Below are positions 44,715-53,177 of a stretch of DNA of 64,000 nt, in pieces. This stretch comes from Ignavibacteriota bacterium (GTDB lineage Bacteria; Bacteroidota; Ignavibacteria; Ignavibacteriales; Melioribacteraceae). The notes below the pieces were generated by a model, which was given only the letters and a program-made list of their open reading frames with translations, did not search any database and had not been told where the DNA came from. The stretch's first letter is position 1; every line of letters begins with the position of its first letter. The stretch covers positions 3,494,001 to 3,558,000 of the forward strand of contig JADJGF010000001.1 of NCBI GenBank assembly GCA_016708125.1, written 5' to 3'. The translations under genes were made by a program, and so were the position numbers.

Positions 44715-44982
44715 TGGTGAGAAATAAAAGAACAAACAAATACTACTCATAGTACGTAGTAGGTTTAGAGAATTAAATTTTAAAAGAATAAAACTAAATT
44801 GAAAAAAATTACGTGTGAGTAAGGATGCGAAGCTGTAGGAAAAGATTAAAAAGAGAAATAAATGATTAGTCGTTAAAAATTGAAAAGGCAGAAAAGATTT
44901 TTGTAAAAAAGTTTTCTGTTAGCAGAAAAATTAATTAACGGCGCTTGGCGCCTAAGTATATATGTTATACGGCTGAGAAAAT
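44715..44982. other. spacer with hairpins and an attC-like end
   Basis: TTTTCTG/CAGAAAA hairpin at about 44908-44925; GGCGC/GGCGCC-type stem at about 44940-44952; then GTTATAC at 44964-44970, 13 bases before the next gene. See the attC-like finding. Confidence 0.4.
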
Positions 44983-46299
44983 ATGAAATCTGTAAAACCA
45001 GAAGAATTATTCAAACATAGAGTATTTTTTACAGAATTTGATAGAATCACACATTCAGATTTATTTATGAATTCAGATTCCAAATTAATCCAGATTATTC
45101 AGATTGAAAGAAAACTGAAACTATACATTTTAACAAAAGCGCATATTGTCATTGCCACTTCCCAACTTTTAGAATCACCAATCGCCCATGAAATAATATT
45201 TAATAATCCAAACTTATTAAAGTCTGAAACGATTATTCCTTCATTAAGAGTAGAGTATAAAGATGCGAGTGATTTTTTAGTTTGGAAACGTGAAGAAGCT
45301 GCTTCTAACAAAAACAATACGTATCATTTTAGCCAAACTGAAGAAATTGCAAAAATTATAGATACCCAAGGTAAGGCAGTTAGGTGGGCTCTGGATGATA
45401 TGAGTATATGGTTTAAAGAAAGACTTGTTGGTGATTTGAGAAATGAAAAAAGTTTAGTTAGAAGTAGTATGAGAGAAAAGGGATTGTTGTATGATGAACA
45501 TTTAACAAATGAATTATCTCTGATTGAAGGTCTTTCAAGAGGAAAAGTAATTGATGTATTGAAAAAAACAAAAAATAATGAATATATCGATTTTATGAGT
45601 TATTACTCTGACTTTATTTATTATTTAAGTGGCGCAAGGACAACTGATTCCGAGGGTGTTCTGCCCCAAGAAAATCTCATTGATTTTTCATTATCTGAAT
45701 TATTGGGGCGAAAAACTAAATTATCCGATAATGAAATATTCTTTAAAATATTCTTGGATATTGTAAAAGCTAAAACATCAACAATATTTCCAATTGATTT
45801 TTTAGATGCTATTTCTATTAGCGATGCCATAGAATTACGTCAAATAGCTTTATCAAAGAACTTCATTGATAAATACAATGAGATCCAATTAAAAACTAAG
45901 AAAGCCTTATTAATAAGTGATCCAGAAAAACTGGTTTTACTTTTAAACGAATTAGATGAGTTTGAAGAATCTTTATTTATTGAATTTTCTCAAGCTTTGG
46001 ATCATGAGTTGCCGACAAGACTTAAAGAGAAAAAACAAAGAGCTACGGGAAATATACTTCATTCAATCGCTTCTATATTCTTGCCGTTTTATAGTCCAGA
46101 ATCTTATAAAGATATAACAATTTCTGGATTACGCTTGCTTGGAAAAGAGAAAGCTGCGAAAAAAGTTGACGAAAAAATCCGCCAAGGAATGTTTGCATGT
46201 GAAAAACTATTAGAGAATACTTCGATTCTTGAAAAGCAAATTTTTCTGGACTTTGTAGATGAAATGAAAAAGAAATATTCTAGTAAAATGTTTGATTAA
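44983..46299 (+). CDS. unknown 438-residue cargo protein
   Basis: ATG 44983; upstream sequence is GGCTGAGAAAAT, with no strong ribosome binding site. Soluble and mainly helical, no known motif, no membrane segment. Neighbours on both sides are palindromic spacers. No family recognised. Its base composition and isolation suggest recent acquisition; a defence-type role is possible but unsupported. Confidence 0.7.
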   Translation: MKSVKPEELFKHRVFFTEFDRITHSDLFMNSDSKLIQIIQIERKLKLYILTKAHIVIATSQLLESPIAHEIIFNNPNLLKSETIIPSLRVEYKDASDFLVWKREEAASNKNNTYHFSQTEEIAKIIDTQGKAVRWALDDMSIWFKERLVGDLRNEKSLVRSSMREKGLLYDEHLTNELSLIEGLSRGKVIDVLKKTKNNEYIDFMSYYSDFIYYLSGARTTDSEGVLPQENLIDFSLSELLGRKTKLSDNEIFFKIFLDIVKAKTSTIFPIDFLDAISISDAIELRQIALSKNFIDKYNEIQLKTKKALLISDPEKLVLLLNELDEFEESLFIEFSQALDHELPTRLKEKKQRATGNILHSIASIFLPFYSPESYKDITISGLRLLGKEKAAKKVDEKIRQGMFACEKLLENTSILEKQIFLDFVDEMKKKYSSKMFD

Positions 46300-46512
46300 A
46301 GATGTATATCATGTTCTTCAAACCAACCACTTTAAACATAGCGGCATTTGTATTGTTATAATGCTTAGTTGCAAATGTTTGTTGCTTTTTGAGTGTAGTT
46401 AACAAAATGAATTAATAAATAATTATTGTCATTTGTTTTCAAAGCTGCGATGCTGTGTTGAGCGGCGGCTTAAAAACAATGCCGTTAGCTTGCACATAAT
46501 AGTGAATAAATT
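46300..46512. other. palindromic spacer, attC-like
   Basis: Arms AGCGGCATTTGT (about 46340) and ACAATGCCGTTAGC (46477-46489) are imperfect inverted copies. The right end GGCGGCTTAAAAACAATGCC then GTTAGCT (46484-46490) resembles the 3' end of integron attC sites. Confidence 0.4.
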
Positions 46513-47355
46513 ATGGATGAATATTTTGCTTATCGGATATTTTTGGTTGATGCATCTCAAGTAGAATTGTTTACTGACTCTATTCCGAAAAGTCAAAGAA
46601 TATTTGAATTGATTAGTCGAATTCAACAACAAGGGAAAGTAGAATACATTGATAACAATATTCGATACCTTTTTTGTTTTGTTAAAAATTATTCAGACAA
46701 ATATTTCATTCTTCAATTTGCTAAAGAAGAAACATATACAAAATTAGCCGAGGGAGAAAAAATAATTGAGACTATCGAGGATAAAAGATATCCATTCATT
46801 TATCTTTTTATCGATATTACTCGTCAAATTATTTTAATTGAACATAAATCGACTATGTTCAGAGATATTGATATTCCTAAAGCGAAGATTGAAAAATTCT
46901 TTTCTAACCGTTTCCGGACATTCGGTTTAGTTACAAAAATTCAAGAAATATCTAGCGAAATTACTTTTTGGGAACAATTACAACATTATGATGAAATATT
47001 TTCATTTGATATAATGCTTACAGGTCCAAATTTGTTCGGTGCACGTTATAGAGCGAGCGAATTAGCAAAAGATATCCACGATAATTACAATGCATCAGAA
47101 TTCAATATAAAATTGAAAAACACTCTTGGAAAGCTGAAACTTCTAAAAGAAAATATTTCAGACTATATAAAATTAGCAGCTGCTGGTGCTGGAAAGTTTG
47201 TTGCTGAGGTTGCAAAGAAAGGTATTAAAGAGAAGATTGGTAGTTTTTCCTATATTTTAAAGAAACACTATGATCGAGATGTTGATAAAATATCTGAAGA
47301 GCAATTAAATAATGATTTTGAAGATTTAGATAAACATAATGATGAAAAAAAATAA
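46513..47355 (+). CDS. unknown soluble protein paired with a membrane protein
   Basis: 280 residues. Starts MDEYFAYRIFLVDASQVELF; central segment FIYLFIDITRQIILIEHKST; C-terminal helical part with a short Ala/Gly-rich hydrophobic stretch (LAAAGAGKFVAEVAKKG). It overlaps the following membrane-protein gene by 17 bases, so the two are coupled. No family recognised with confidence. Confidence 0.7.
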   Translation: MDEYFAYRIFLVDASQVELFTDSIPKSQRIFELISRIQQQGKVEYIDNNIRYLFCFVKNYSDKYFILQFAKEETYTKLAEGEKIIETIEDKRYPFIYLFIDITRQIILIEHKSTMFRDIDIPKAKIEKFFSNRFRTFGLVTKIQEISSEITFWEQLQHYDEIFSFDIMLTGPNLFGARYRASELAKDIHDNYNASEFNIKLKNTLGKLKLLKENISDYIKLAAAGAGKFVAEVAKKGIKEKIGSFSYILKKHYDRDVDKISEEQLNNDFEDLDKHNDEKK

Positions 47356-47872
47356 ATTATCACCTGTGTATATCATATTATTATTTATATGGCTATTCTT
47401 TATCTCTTGTGCATTGGTTAAGCATACTAATATTAACATAAAATCCATTTCTGATAATTCTTTTTTATTCACTTACTTGGGAATATTTCTTGGTTTTGCA
47501 TTAACAATATTTACTTTCATTGTTTCTATGGTAGATAAAATAAAAGATGCTATTGAAAAGGACGAATCGAAAACAAAAGAACAAAAAAACATTGCACAAA
47601 TAAATATCCTCTCTTTTTATTCTGAAATCAAAGACGATATATTTTTAATATTCTATTTCTTTATAATTGTAACAGCTTTGTCTTTGTTTGAAAATGTCGA
47701 CATTCCATTTATAAATACTTCCAATTTCTTTTTATCAAAAATCCAATTAATCGTTGCAATAAAATTAGAGTTATTCATTCTTAGTTTATATGCAATATAT
47801 GATTTGACTTCCAGTGCTTTTAAAATATCTGAAGCAACTGGAATATTTAAGAAAGATAAAAAGGCTAGCTAA
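47339..47872 (+). CDS. four-segment membrane protein
   Basis: 177 residues with four hydrophobic segments (about residues 10-27, 43-66, 105-125 and 138-158) and a charged loop after the second. Coupled to the preceding soluble protein. A sensor-effector pair acting at the membrane is one reading; the Kiwa system (KwaA membrane, KwaB soluble) has the same general make-up but no homology is claimed. Confidence 0.7.
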   Translation: MMKKNKLSPVYIILLFIWLFFISCALVKHTNINIKSISDNSFLFTYLGIFLGFALTIFTFIVSMVDKIKDAIEKDESKTKEQKNIAQINILSFYSEIKDDIFLIFYFFIIVTALSLFENVDIPFINTSNFFLSKIQLIVAIKLELFILSLYAIYDLTSSAFKISEATGIFKKDKKAS

Positions 47873-48164
47873 ACAGCCAATCAAGAGGACGACGTATTCG
47901 CATTCGACATTTTAGAAATTTTAGAGTTAGTCGTTACGTTCTGGCAAACTTGATAAAGGATGTTCTATTAAACAATATTGTTGCAACCTGCGCTTACAAG
48001 GAAAGTTAAGCACAGTTTGTTAAATCATCGACAATTGTTATTAAGTGGCATTGCTGTTTTTGACAACAGGTTATCCGTTGCCTTTGGATAGCAGTGCGTT
48101 GCCGTTATATGTTAAATAAGTGTCAAATTAAGTTAAGAAATGTAATTTGAGTAAAAGGATATTT
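47873..48164. other. palindromic spacer, attC-like
   Basis: 292 bases with several short hairpins. The left end (CTAAACAGCCAA) and right end (GTTGCCGTTATAT, with GTTATAT at 48104-48110) are imperfect inverted copies. No gene seen. Confidence 0.4.
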
Positions 48165-49052
48165 ATGAAAATTAAAGATAATAAAGATGATCTTTGGGGA
48201 AGCTATCTCACGGGATTATTGTATTCGGGAATTCTGGCAATTATTTTACTTCTGATTTGTTTTGCGGTTGATGAGAGTTTATTTGATAGCTATATTACCT
48301 TACTAGTATTAGGTATAGTATGTTTGGTATTTTTTCTTAGTGGTTTTAAAAAAATTGAGGAAAACAACATCGGGTTTGTGTGTTTTTTAGGTAAAAGAGA
48401 TTTTGATCAATATTATGGAGAAGGTAAATGGTGGATTTTCCCATTTGCATCATTTAAACAGAAACCAGATATTGAAACACTAAATTATACTGAAGATATT
48501 AAAGAAGAAGTTATTTCAAAAGATGATATTCTTTTAAATCTCCAGGTTTCATATACATGGCAACTCAAAGATGCTAAATTACATGATAAAAAAGCGCAAG
48601 CTAATTCAGTAAGCAAAAAACTTGCTTTTGAACTAATTAAATTTATTAAAAGCAATAAAGCAATTGAACTATTAAGTGATATAGAAATTTCAGAAAAAGT
48701 AATGAGCAACTTTCTTAAACTTGAAGGGAATAAAATTGGTATAGAAATAATAGGTGTATTTCCAATAATAAATCATCATGAGCAATTTAAACCTGTTGCT
48801 TTAGAATATGAAAGAAAATACAAAGAATTAAAATATCAACTTAAACAACTAAAATTAATAAAAAAAGATATGAAGATTTATCAAAACCAAGTACTTGAAT
48901 GTATCAGGGTGCTAGGTTTTTCAAATGAGGAAGCCTTGAACTTTATTAAAGTTTATAAAAATGATGTTATCCTAAATGAACACAGTTACAATTTCAATAT
49001 TGGAGAACTAACTAAAGCTTTAGATGCTTTAATAAATATTCTTAAGAGATAA
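48165..49052 (+). CDS. SPFH (band-7/stomatin-like) membrane protein
   Basis: 295 residues from ATG 48165 behind AAAAGGAT; TTG 48147 is weaker. Two membrane segments (about 16-38 and 42-62), then an SPFH-type beta-rich region (ENNIGFVCFLGKRDFDQYYG, GKWWIFPFASFK, ISKDDILLNLQVSYTW) and a helical tail with EYERKYKELKYQLKQLKLIK. SPFH proteins form ring-like membrane scaffolds with proteases or other partners. First of three consecutive envelope genes. Confidence 0.75.
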   Translation: MKIKDNKDDLWGSYLTGLLYSGILAIILLLICFAVDESLFDSYITLLVLGIVCLVFFLSGFKKIEENNIGFVCFLGKRDFDQYYGEGKWWIFPFASFKQKPDIETLNYTEDIKEEVISKDDILLNLQVSYTWQLKDAKLHDKKAQANSVSKKLAFELIKFIKSNKAIELLSDIEISEKVMSNFLKLEGNKIGIEIIGVFPIINHHEQFKPVALEYERKYKELKYQLKQLKLIKKDMKIYQNQVLECIRVLGFSNEEALNFIKVYKNDVILNEHSYNFNIGELTKALDALINILKR

Positions 49053-49054
49053 AA

Positions 49055-49777
49055 ATGAAAAATAAATATATTTTTTTACTTATTGTTTTTATACTTTTAT
49101 TTGGTTTGTTATTCATTATTTATAAGACACGATCCGACAACGAAAAATATCGAATAGAAGAAACACGTATTAACGCACATAATCAATATGTTAGGGATAG
49201 CATTCAAAAGTTTGAAGACAATCTAGCAACTCAAAAGAGATTAGAAACTGAAATAAATAAAAGTAAAATTAGACAGCAAATTGAAAGCGAGAAGTTCCTA
49301 TCTAACATTAATTCTTCAATTACAAACTCTAATAGCAACACTGATGTATGTGTAACTATTATTGATGAGGATGGAAATATTTCATCTTCAGTTTCAAGTG
49401 CAATTGCTAACATATATATGCAGAAAGGGAAAAAAAGCAATCCTGGATTATTGAGAAATTCATTTATTAAAAAAAAAGAGTTTCAAGAATTGTATGAAGG
49501 GGGCTCGGCTATAATTTCACGATTAGAATTAATAAAACATACGGATTATTTGGCACTTGGTAAAATTAATTATTCAATGCGGAAAGGGGAATTAGTTGGA
49601 GGAACAATAATTTGTAATGCTTCTATTGATATAAGAATAATATCGGCAATAGATAAAACTCTGTTAGAAAGTTTCTCCTTTTCAGTTAATGGGAATGGAG
49701 TAACAGAATCCCAAGCAAAAGAATATGCAATTCAAAAGTTGATAGATGTTTATTATAGTGAACATTCAGCGATATAA
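49055..49777 (+). CDS. membrane-anchored protein in the SPFH operon
   Basis: 240 residues, two bases after the SPFH gene. One N-terminal membrane segment (residues 4-22), a charged coiled coil, and a C-terminal domain (YLALGKINYSMRKGELVGGT, then NGNGVTESQAKEYAIQKLID) resembling a small periplasmic lipoprotein-like fold. No family recognised. Confidence 0.65.
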   Translation: MKNKYIFLLIVFILLFGLLFIIYKTRSDNEKYRIEETRINAHNQYVRDSIQKFEDNLATQKRLETEINKSKIRQQIESEKFLSNINSSITNSNSNTDVCVTIIDEDGNISSSVSSAIANIYMQKGKKSNPGLLRNSFIKKKEFQELYEGGSAIISRLELIKHTDYLALGKINYSMRKGELVGGTIICNASIDIRIISAIDKTLLESFSFSVNGNGVTESQAKEYAIQKLIDVYYSEHSAI

Positions 49778-49787
49778 GAGGATTAAA

Positions 49788-50675
49788 ATGAAAAAATACA
49801 TACAATTATTTTGTCTTTTATTTGTTACAACAATTGCATATTCACAGACCGCATTTGATAAATCTGTGAGTGAAGCTACTTCTGATCTTGCAAACAAGTT
49901 AATCCAAAAGAATAAAAAGAAGGCAGTAGTTTTATATATTACAGATTTAAGTAAATTGCAAACAGTAGCGGGGAAATATATTGCCGATGTAGTTTCATAT
50001 AACCTCGTTAATAATACAGGTAGTTTTGAAGTTTTTGATAGAGAAAATCTATCTGGAATAACAGAAGCAAAAAAGTTAATTGCTGAAGGTTATATTGATG
50101 TTAATACAGCAAAGGAATTAGGGAAAATCTTGTCTGTTGAAGCAATTATCATTGGGAATTACACAGTATTAAGCAATACCATGAAACTTAATTTAAAAGC
50201 TTTGGATGCAAATAGTGGTTTTGTAATAGCTGCTACAATGAAAGACTTAATATTAGATTCTGATGCTGGATCCTTGTTGGGAATTAATATAGAAACTAAT
50301 ACAGGAAAAAATAATTCCAATCGCGGATTCAATGATCGTCCACTGAATTCAAATGAAGATTACAATAATCCGGAGACAGTGAATAAAGAATGTGAGATCA
50401 AAAATACTGGTGATTATTGTTTCACAAATAGTACTGTACTTAAAATTAGTTTGCAAATAAGTTCCACAGAATATCCATTTAAACATTTTAAAATGACATT
50501 GGAACCAGGTCAAACTCAATGTTTCTATGATTTAGTAGCACAGACGTACGAATACAATTACCACCAAGAAAATTATAATCCAGGTGCATTTTATAGGAAA
50601 AACGAAAAGGACAAAACAAGGAGCGGTCAAATATTAGTTGAAAAATGTAAATCAAAAACATTTATTATAAAATAA
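49788..50675 (+). CDS. CsgG/FlgO-like exported protein
   Basis: Start at ATG 49788 behind GAGGAT, giving a signal peptide ending IAYS-Q; the frame to 49746 is inside the previous gene. 295 residues. Residues 20-165 fit the CsgG/FlgO/TolB-like fold (KKAVVLYITDLSKLQTVAGK, FEVFDRENL, AKELGKILSVEAIIIGNY). C-terminal region Asn-rich then a small beta domain. Secreted partner of the SPFH protein is inferred from operon structure. Confidence 0.75.
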   Translation: MKKYIQLFCLLFVTTIAYSQTAFDKSVSEATSDLANKLIQKNKKKAVVLYITDLSKLQTVAGKYIADVVSYNLVNNTGSFEVFDRENLSGITEAKKLIAEGYIDVNTAKELGKILSVEAIIIGNYTVLSNTMKLNLKALDANSGFVIAATMKDLILDSDAGSLLGINIETNTGKNNSNRGFNDRPLNSNEDYNNPETVNKECEIKNTGDYCFTNSTVLKISLQISSTEYPFKHFKMTLEPGQTQCFYDLVAQTYEYNYHQENYNPGAFYRKNEKDKTRSGQILVEKCKSKTFIIK

Positions 50676-50905
50676 GGAATGCCTACAACATGTAAATCCC
50701 ATGGATAGGCAACACGATCCCCATTGAATTGGGGCAAACTCGTTTGGGTTTTGGCAAATATAGAAATTTATTTAAGTTTTATAAAAATTCTTTACAAAAA
50801 AACTAACCGAATACAACTGCGTTAAAAATCCGTAAAAGACTTACCATTTTTTTAATCTAATTTATTTTTTAAATTTATCTTAAAGACTTTAAGAAAGGGA
50901 AAATT
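50676..50905. other. spacer with hairpins before the SRAP gene
   Basis: TGCCTA/TAGGCA pair (50679-50712), a CCCC-ATTGAATT-GGGG hairpin near 50720, and CTTAAAG-A-CTTTAAG (50880-50894) next to the ribosome binding site. No gene. Confidence 0.5.
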
Positions 50906-51508
50906 ATGTGCGGGAGATTTGAAAATAGAATTCGAGAAGATTGGATGATGGAGAAGTTTGCAGAGTTTAATGTGAATGTGTTTTTTAGAACTGTTGATAA
51001 GCTGCGTAAAAAAGAAAATATTGCTCCCACTAATAAAATATTAACAATTATGAAGAATGAAGATGATTTATCCGGAGATGATAATAAATGGGGAATAAAG
51101 TTTTCTGATACTTCACCATTGATATTTAACTCGAGGATTGAAACAATAAGCGAAAAGCAATTTTGGAAAATGTTGTTTGACAGAAACAGATGCATTGTTC
51201 CTATGAGTGCGTTTTATGAATGGAAGAAGGAAAAAACGAAGAAAGTACCGTATAGAATATTTTTGAAAAATGAGGCGATGTTTTTTGTTCCGGGACTTTA
51301 CAATAAGGATAAGGAAGGGAATAAGTCGGTTTCTTTAATTACAACCGAACCGAATAATTTTATGAAAGAAATACACAATAGAATGCCGGTAATTTTGAAT
51401 ATGAAAGATGCAGTTGAATTTTTAAGCGGAGATGTAGGAAGCAATTTTGAAAAATGTGTTCCATACAAAGATGAAAAAAATATGAAAATGGAAGCTGCGG
51501 AGATTTAA
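50906..51508 (+). CDS. SRAP/HMCES-type DNA abasic-site protein (YedK family)
   Basis: 200 residues, AAAGGG before ATG. Starts MCGRFE with the catalytic Cys2 that crosslinks to abasic sites in single-stranded DNA; conserved NIAPTNKI, NSRIETI, CIVPMSAFYEWKKEK and the His in EIHNRMPVIL. Family members shield abasic sites at stalled forks. It lies head-to-tail with the split polymerase locus, one base from the stop of its N-terminal half. Confidence 0.93.
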   Translation: MCGRFENRIREDWMMEKFAEFNVNVFFRTVDKLRKKENIAPTNKILTIMKNEDDLSGDDNKWGIKFSDTSPLIFNSRIETISEKQFWKMLFDRNRCIVPMSAFYEWKKEKTKKVPYRIFLKNEAMFFVPGLYNKDKEGNKSVSLITTEPNNFMKEIHNRMPVILNMKDAVEFLSGDVGSNFEKCVPYKDEKNMKMEAAEI

Positions 51509-51509
51509 A

Positions 51510-53126
51510 TCATCCATAATTCTTATCCACTAATTTCATGGTATCTCTTAAAACACCGAGTGATCTTTGACTTAGCAAGTCAATTTTAACCAATCCCATA
51601 TCTTCAATTGGATACATATCAGGCTGAGTAATAATTAAACCAACTCCTTTATTAGCTGCATATTCTAATGCTACATAATTTGTTATTGGTTCTTCTGTTA
51701 TTAGTATTCCACCGGGATGAATACTTGCATGTCTTGGAATTCCGCCAAGTTTTGAAGCTATGTTTACAACATTTGACCAAAATTTATCTTTGAGATTAAG
51801 ATTTTTTGATTCCGGGAATTTCTCAGAAATAATCGGCAGATTTTCAGCACTTGTCCATGGAATAAATTTACTGAATTTTGAGATATCCGTATCGCTAACA
51901 CCAAAAACTTTGGCAGTATTTCGAAAAGCTGATTTTGCTCTAAAAGTTACATGAGTACTAATGAATGCAACTTTCTCATAGCTATATTTTTCATAAATAT
52001 ATTTAACCAATCCATCTCGTTCCTTCCATGAAAAATCCAGATCAACATCCGGGGGAGATTTTCTTCCTTTGTTTAAGAATCTTTCAAAGTAAAGGTTATA
52101 TTGAATTGGATCCATCTGTGTAAATCCCAAGCAAAAAGCAACAAGACTATTTGCGGCAGAACCTCTTCCGATATTCATCATATTTCTTTTTCTTGCTTCA
52201 TTCACAATATCCCAAACAACTAAAAAGTAATCACTATATCCCATTTCTTCTATTACTTCCAGCTCATACTGAAGCCTTGTAACAACTTTTTCGGTGATGG
52301 GCTGATATTTCTTAGCTAATCCATTAAAAGCAATTTTCCATAGAAATGAGTATGCAGTTTCACCTTTATCAAGCGGATATCTTGGGAATTTATACTTACC
52401 AATCTCGAGTTCTACATTACAGTTTTGCACTATGTACTTTATATTCCAGAGGGCTTCGGGTAACACTTTCCAATTCTTTTGAAAATCTTCATTTCTTATT
52501 AAAAAGAATTCTTCATCAGCTAAATCTTCATTATCCAAATTTTCTATTGTCTTATTCAATCTTATTGAAGTAAGAACTTTATGTAATAAAAAATCCTCTT
52601 GTATTAGAAAATAAGCCGGATGAGAAGCAATGATTTGTAAACCTTTACTTCGAGCAAAATCATACAACTTACGAGTTATAGGTTTGTGTTTTTCAGTAAT
52701 AATAAGCTCAACAAAAAGATTCTTTTTAAGCTCATCAGTAAAATTTAGAGAGGTGAGTAACTCAATTGATGAAGAAATAAAGAATAAATTAGGGGAAGGT
52801 TTTTCAAATAAATCTTTTAGTTGAAAATCTTCTTTTAGGTTTCTGGTAGTTAATATTTTACATAATTCAGAATAACCGTTTCTATTCTTAGCAAGAATTA
52901 TTGTATTTAACTTTTTGTTCTTTGGATCATCAAGAAAGGCTCCTAAAATCGGTTTGATATTTTCTTCCTTTGCTAATTTGGCTAATTGGATTAAACCACT
53001 CATTTTATTTGTATCAGTAAGACAAACATATTCGCTGCTTATCTGTTTAGCGTATTTTATTAAATCCGGTATTTCTATTGTTCCTTCGAGAAGAGAATAT
53101 TTTGAATGTATGTGTAAACTCAGCAT
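51510..53126 (-). CDS. DNA polymerase III alpha (DnaE/ImuC-like), N-terminal half: PHP and palm
   Basis: 538 residues. PHP domain at residues 1-240 with H5 and H7 (LHIHSKY), but the usual TDH reads TDT (D38, T39), suggesting weakened metal binding. Palm: RGSAANSLVAFCLGF at about 321-335, catalytic Asp362 and Asp364 in PDVDLDF, third Asp516 in VKIDLLSQRSLG. It stops after VDKNYG, just where the fingers domain should begin. The other half lies divergently at 53165. Stop codon and surroundings show no frameshift remnant. As part of a two-chain enzyme it would act in translesion or SOS synthesis. Confidence 0.88.
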   Translation of the reverse strand: MLSLHIHSKYSLLEGTIEIPDLIKYAKQISSEYVCLTDTNKMSGLIQLAKLAKEENIKPILGAFLDDPKNKKLNTIILAKNRNGYSELCKILTTRNLKEDFQLKDLFEKPSPNLFFISSSIELLTSLNFTDELKKNLFVELIITEKHKPITRKLYDFARSKGLQIIASHPAYFLIQEDFLLHKVLTSIRLNKTIENLDNEDLADEEFFLIRNEDFQKNWKVLPEALWNIKYIVQNCNVELEIGKYKFPRYPLDKGETAYSFLWKIAFNGLAKKYQPITEKVVTRLQYELEVIEEMGYSDYFLVVWDIVNEARKRNMMNIGRGSAANSLVAFCLGFTQMDPIQYNLYFERFLNKGRKSPPDVDLDFSWKERDGLVKYIYEKYSYEKVAFISTHVTFRAKSAFRNTAKVFGVSDTDISKFSKFIPWTSAENLPIISEKFPESKNLNLKDKFWSNVVNIASKLGGIPRHASIHPGGILITEEPITNYVALEYAANKGVGLIITQPDMYPIEDMGLVKIDLLSQRSLGVLRDTMKLVDKNYG

Positions 53127-53151
53127 TTTGATATTTGGTATAAAAAATATA

Positions 53152-53177
53152 TATTAGTGAACAAATGTACACTAATA
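53152..53177. promoter_or_regulatory. 26-bp palindrome over the start of the DnaE C-terminal half
   Basis: Arms TATTAGTG (53152-53159) and CACTAATA (53170-53177) are perfect inverted copies, and most of the centre continues the symmetry. The core GAAC-AAAT-GTAC is one base from the GAAC-N4-GTTC LexA box. The start codon ATG 53165 lies in the centre, and the divergent gene begins 25 bases to the left. Confidence 0.55.

Noticed and set aside
52346..53157. Plus-strand frames inside the polymerase N-terminal half
   Set aside because: Antisense shadows of the 51510-53126 gene without start context.
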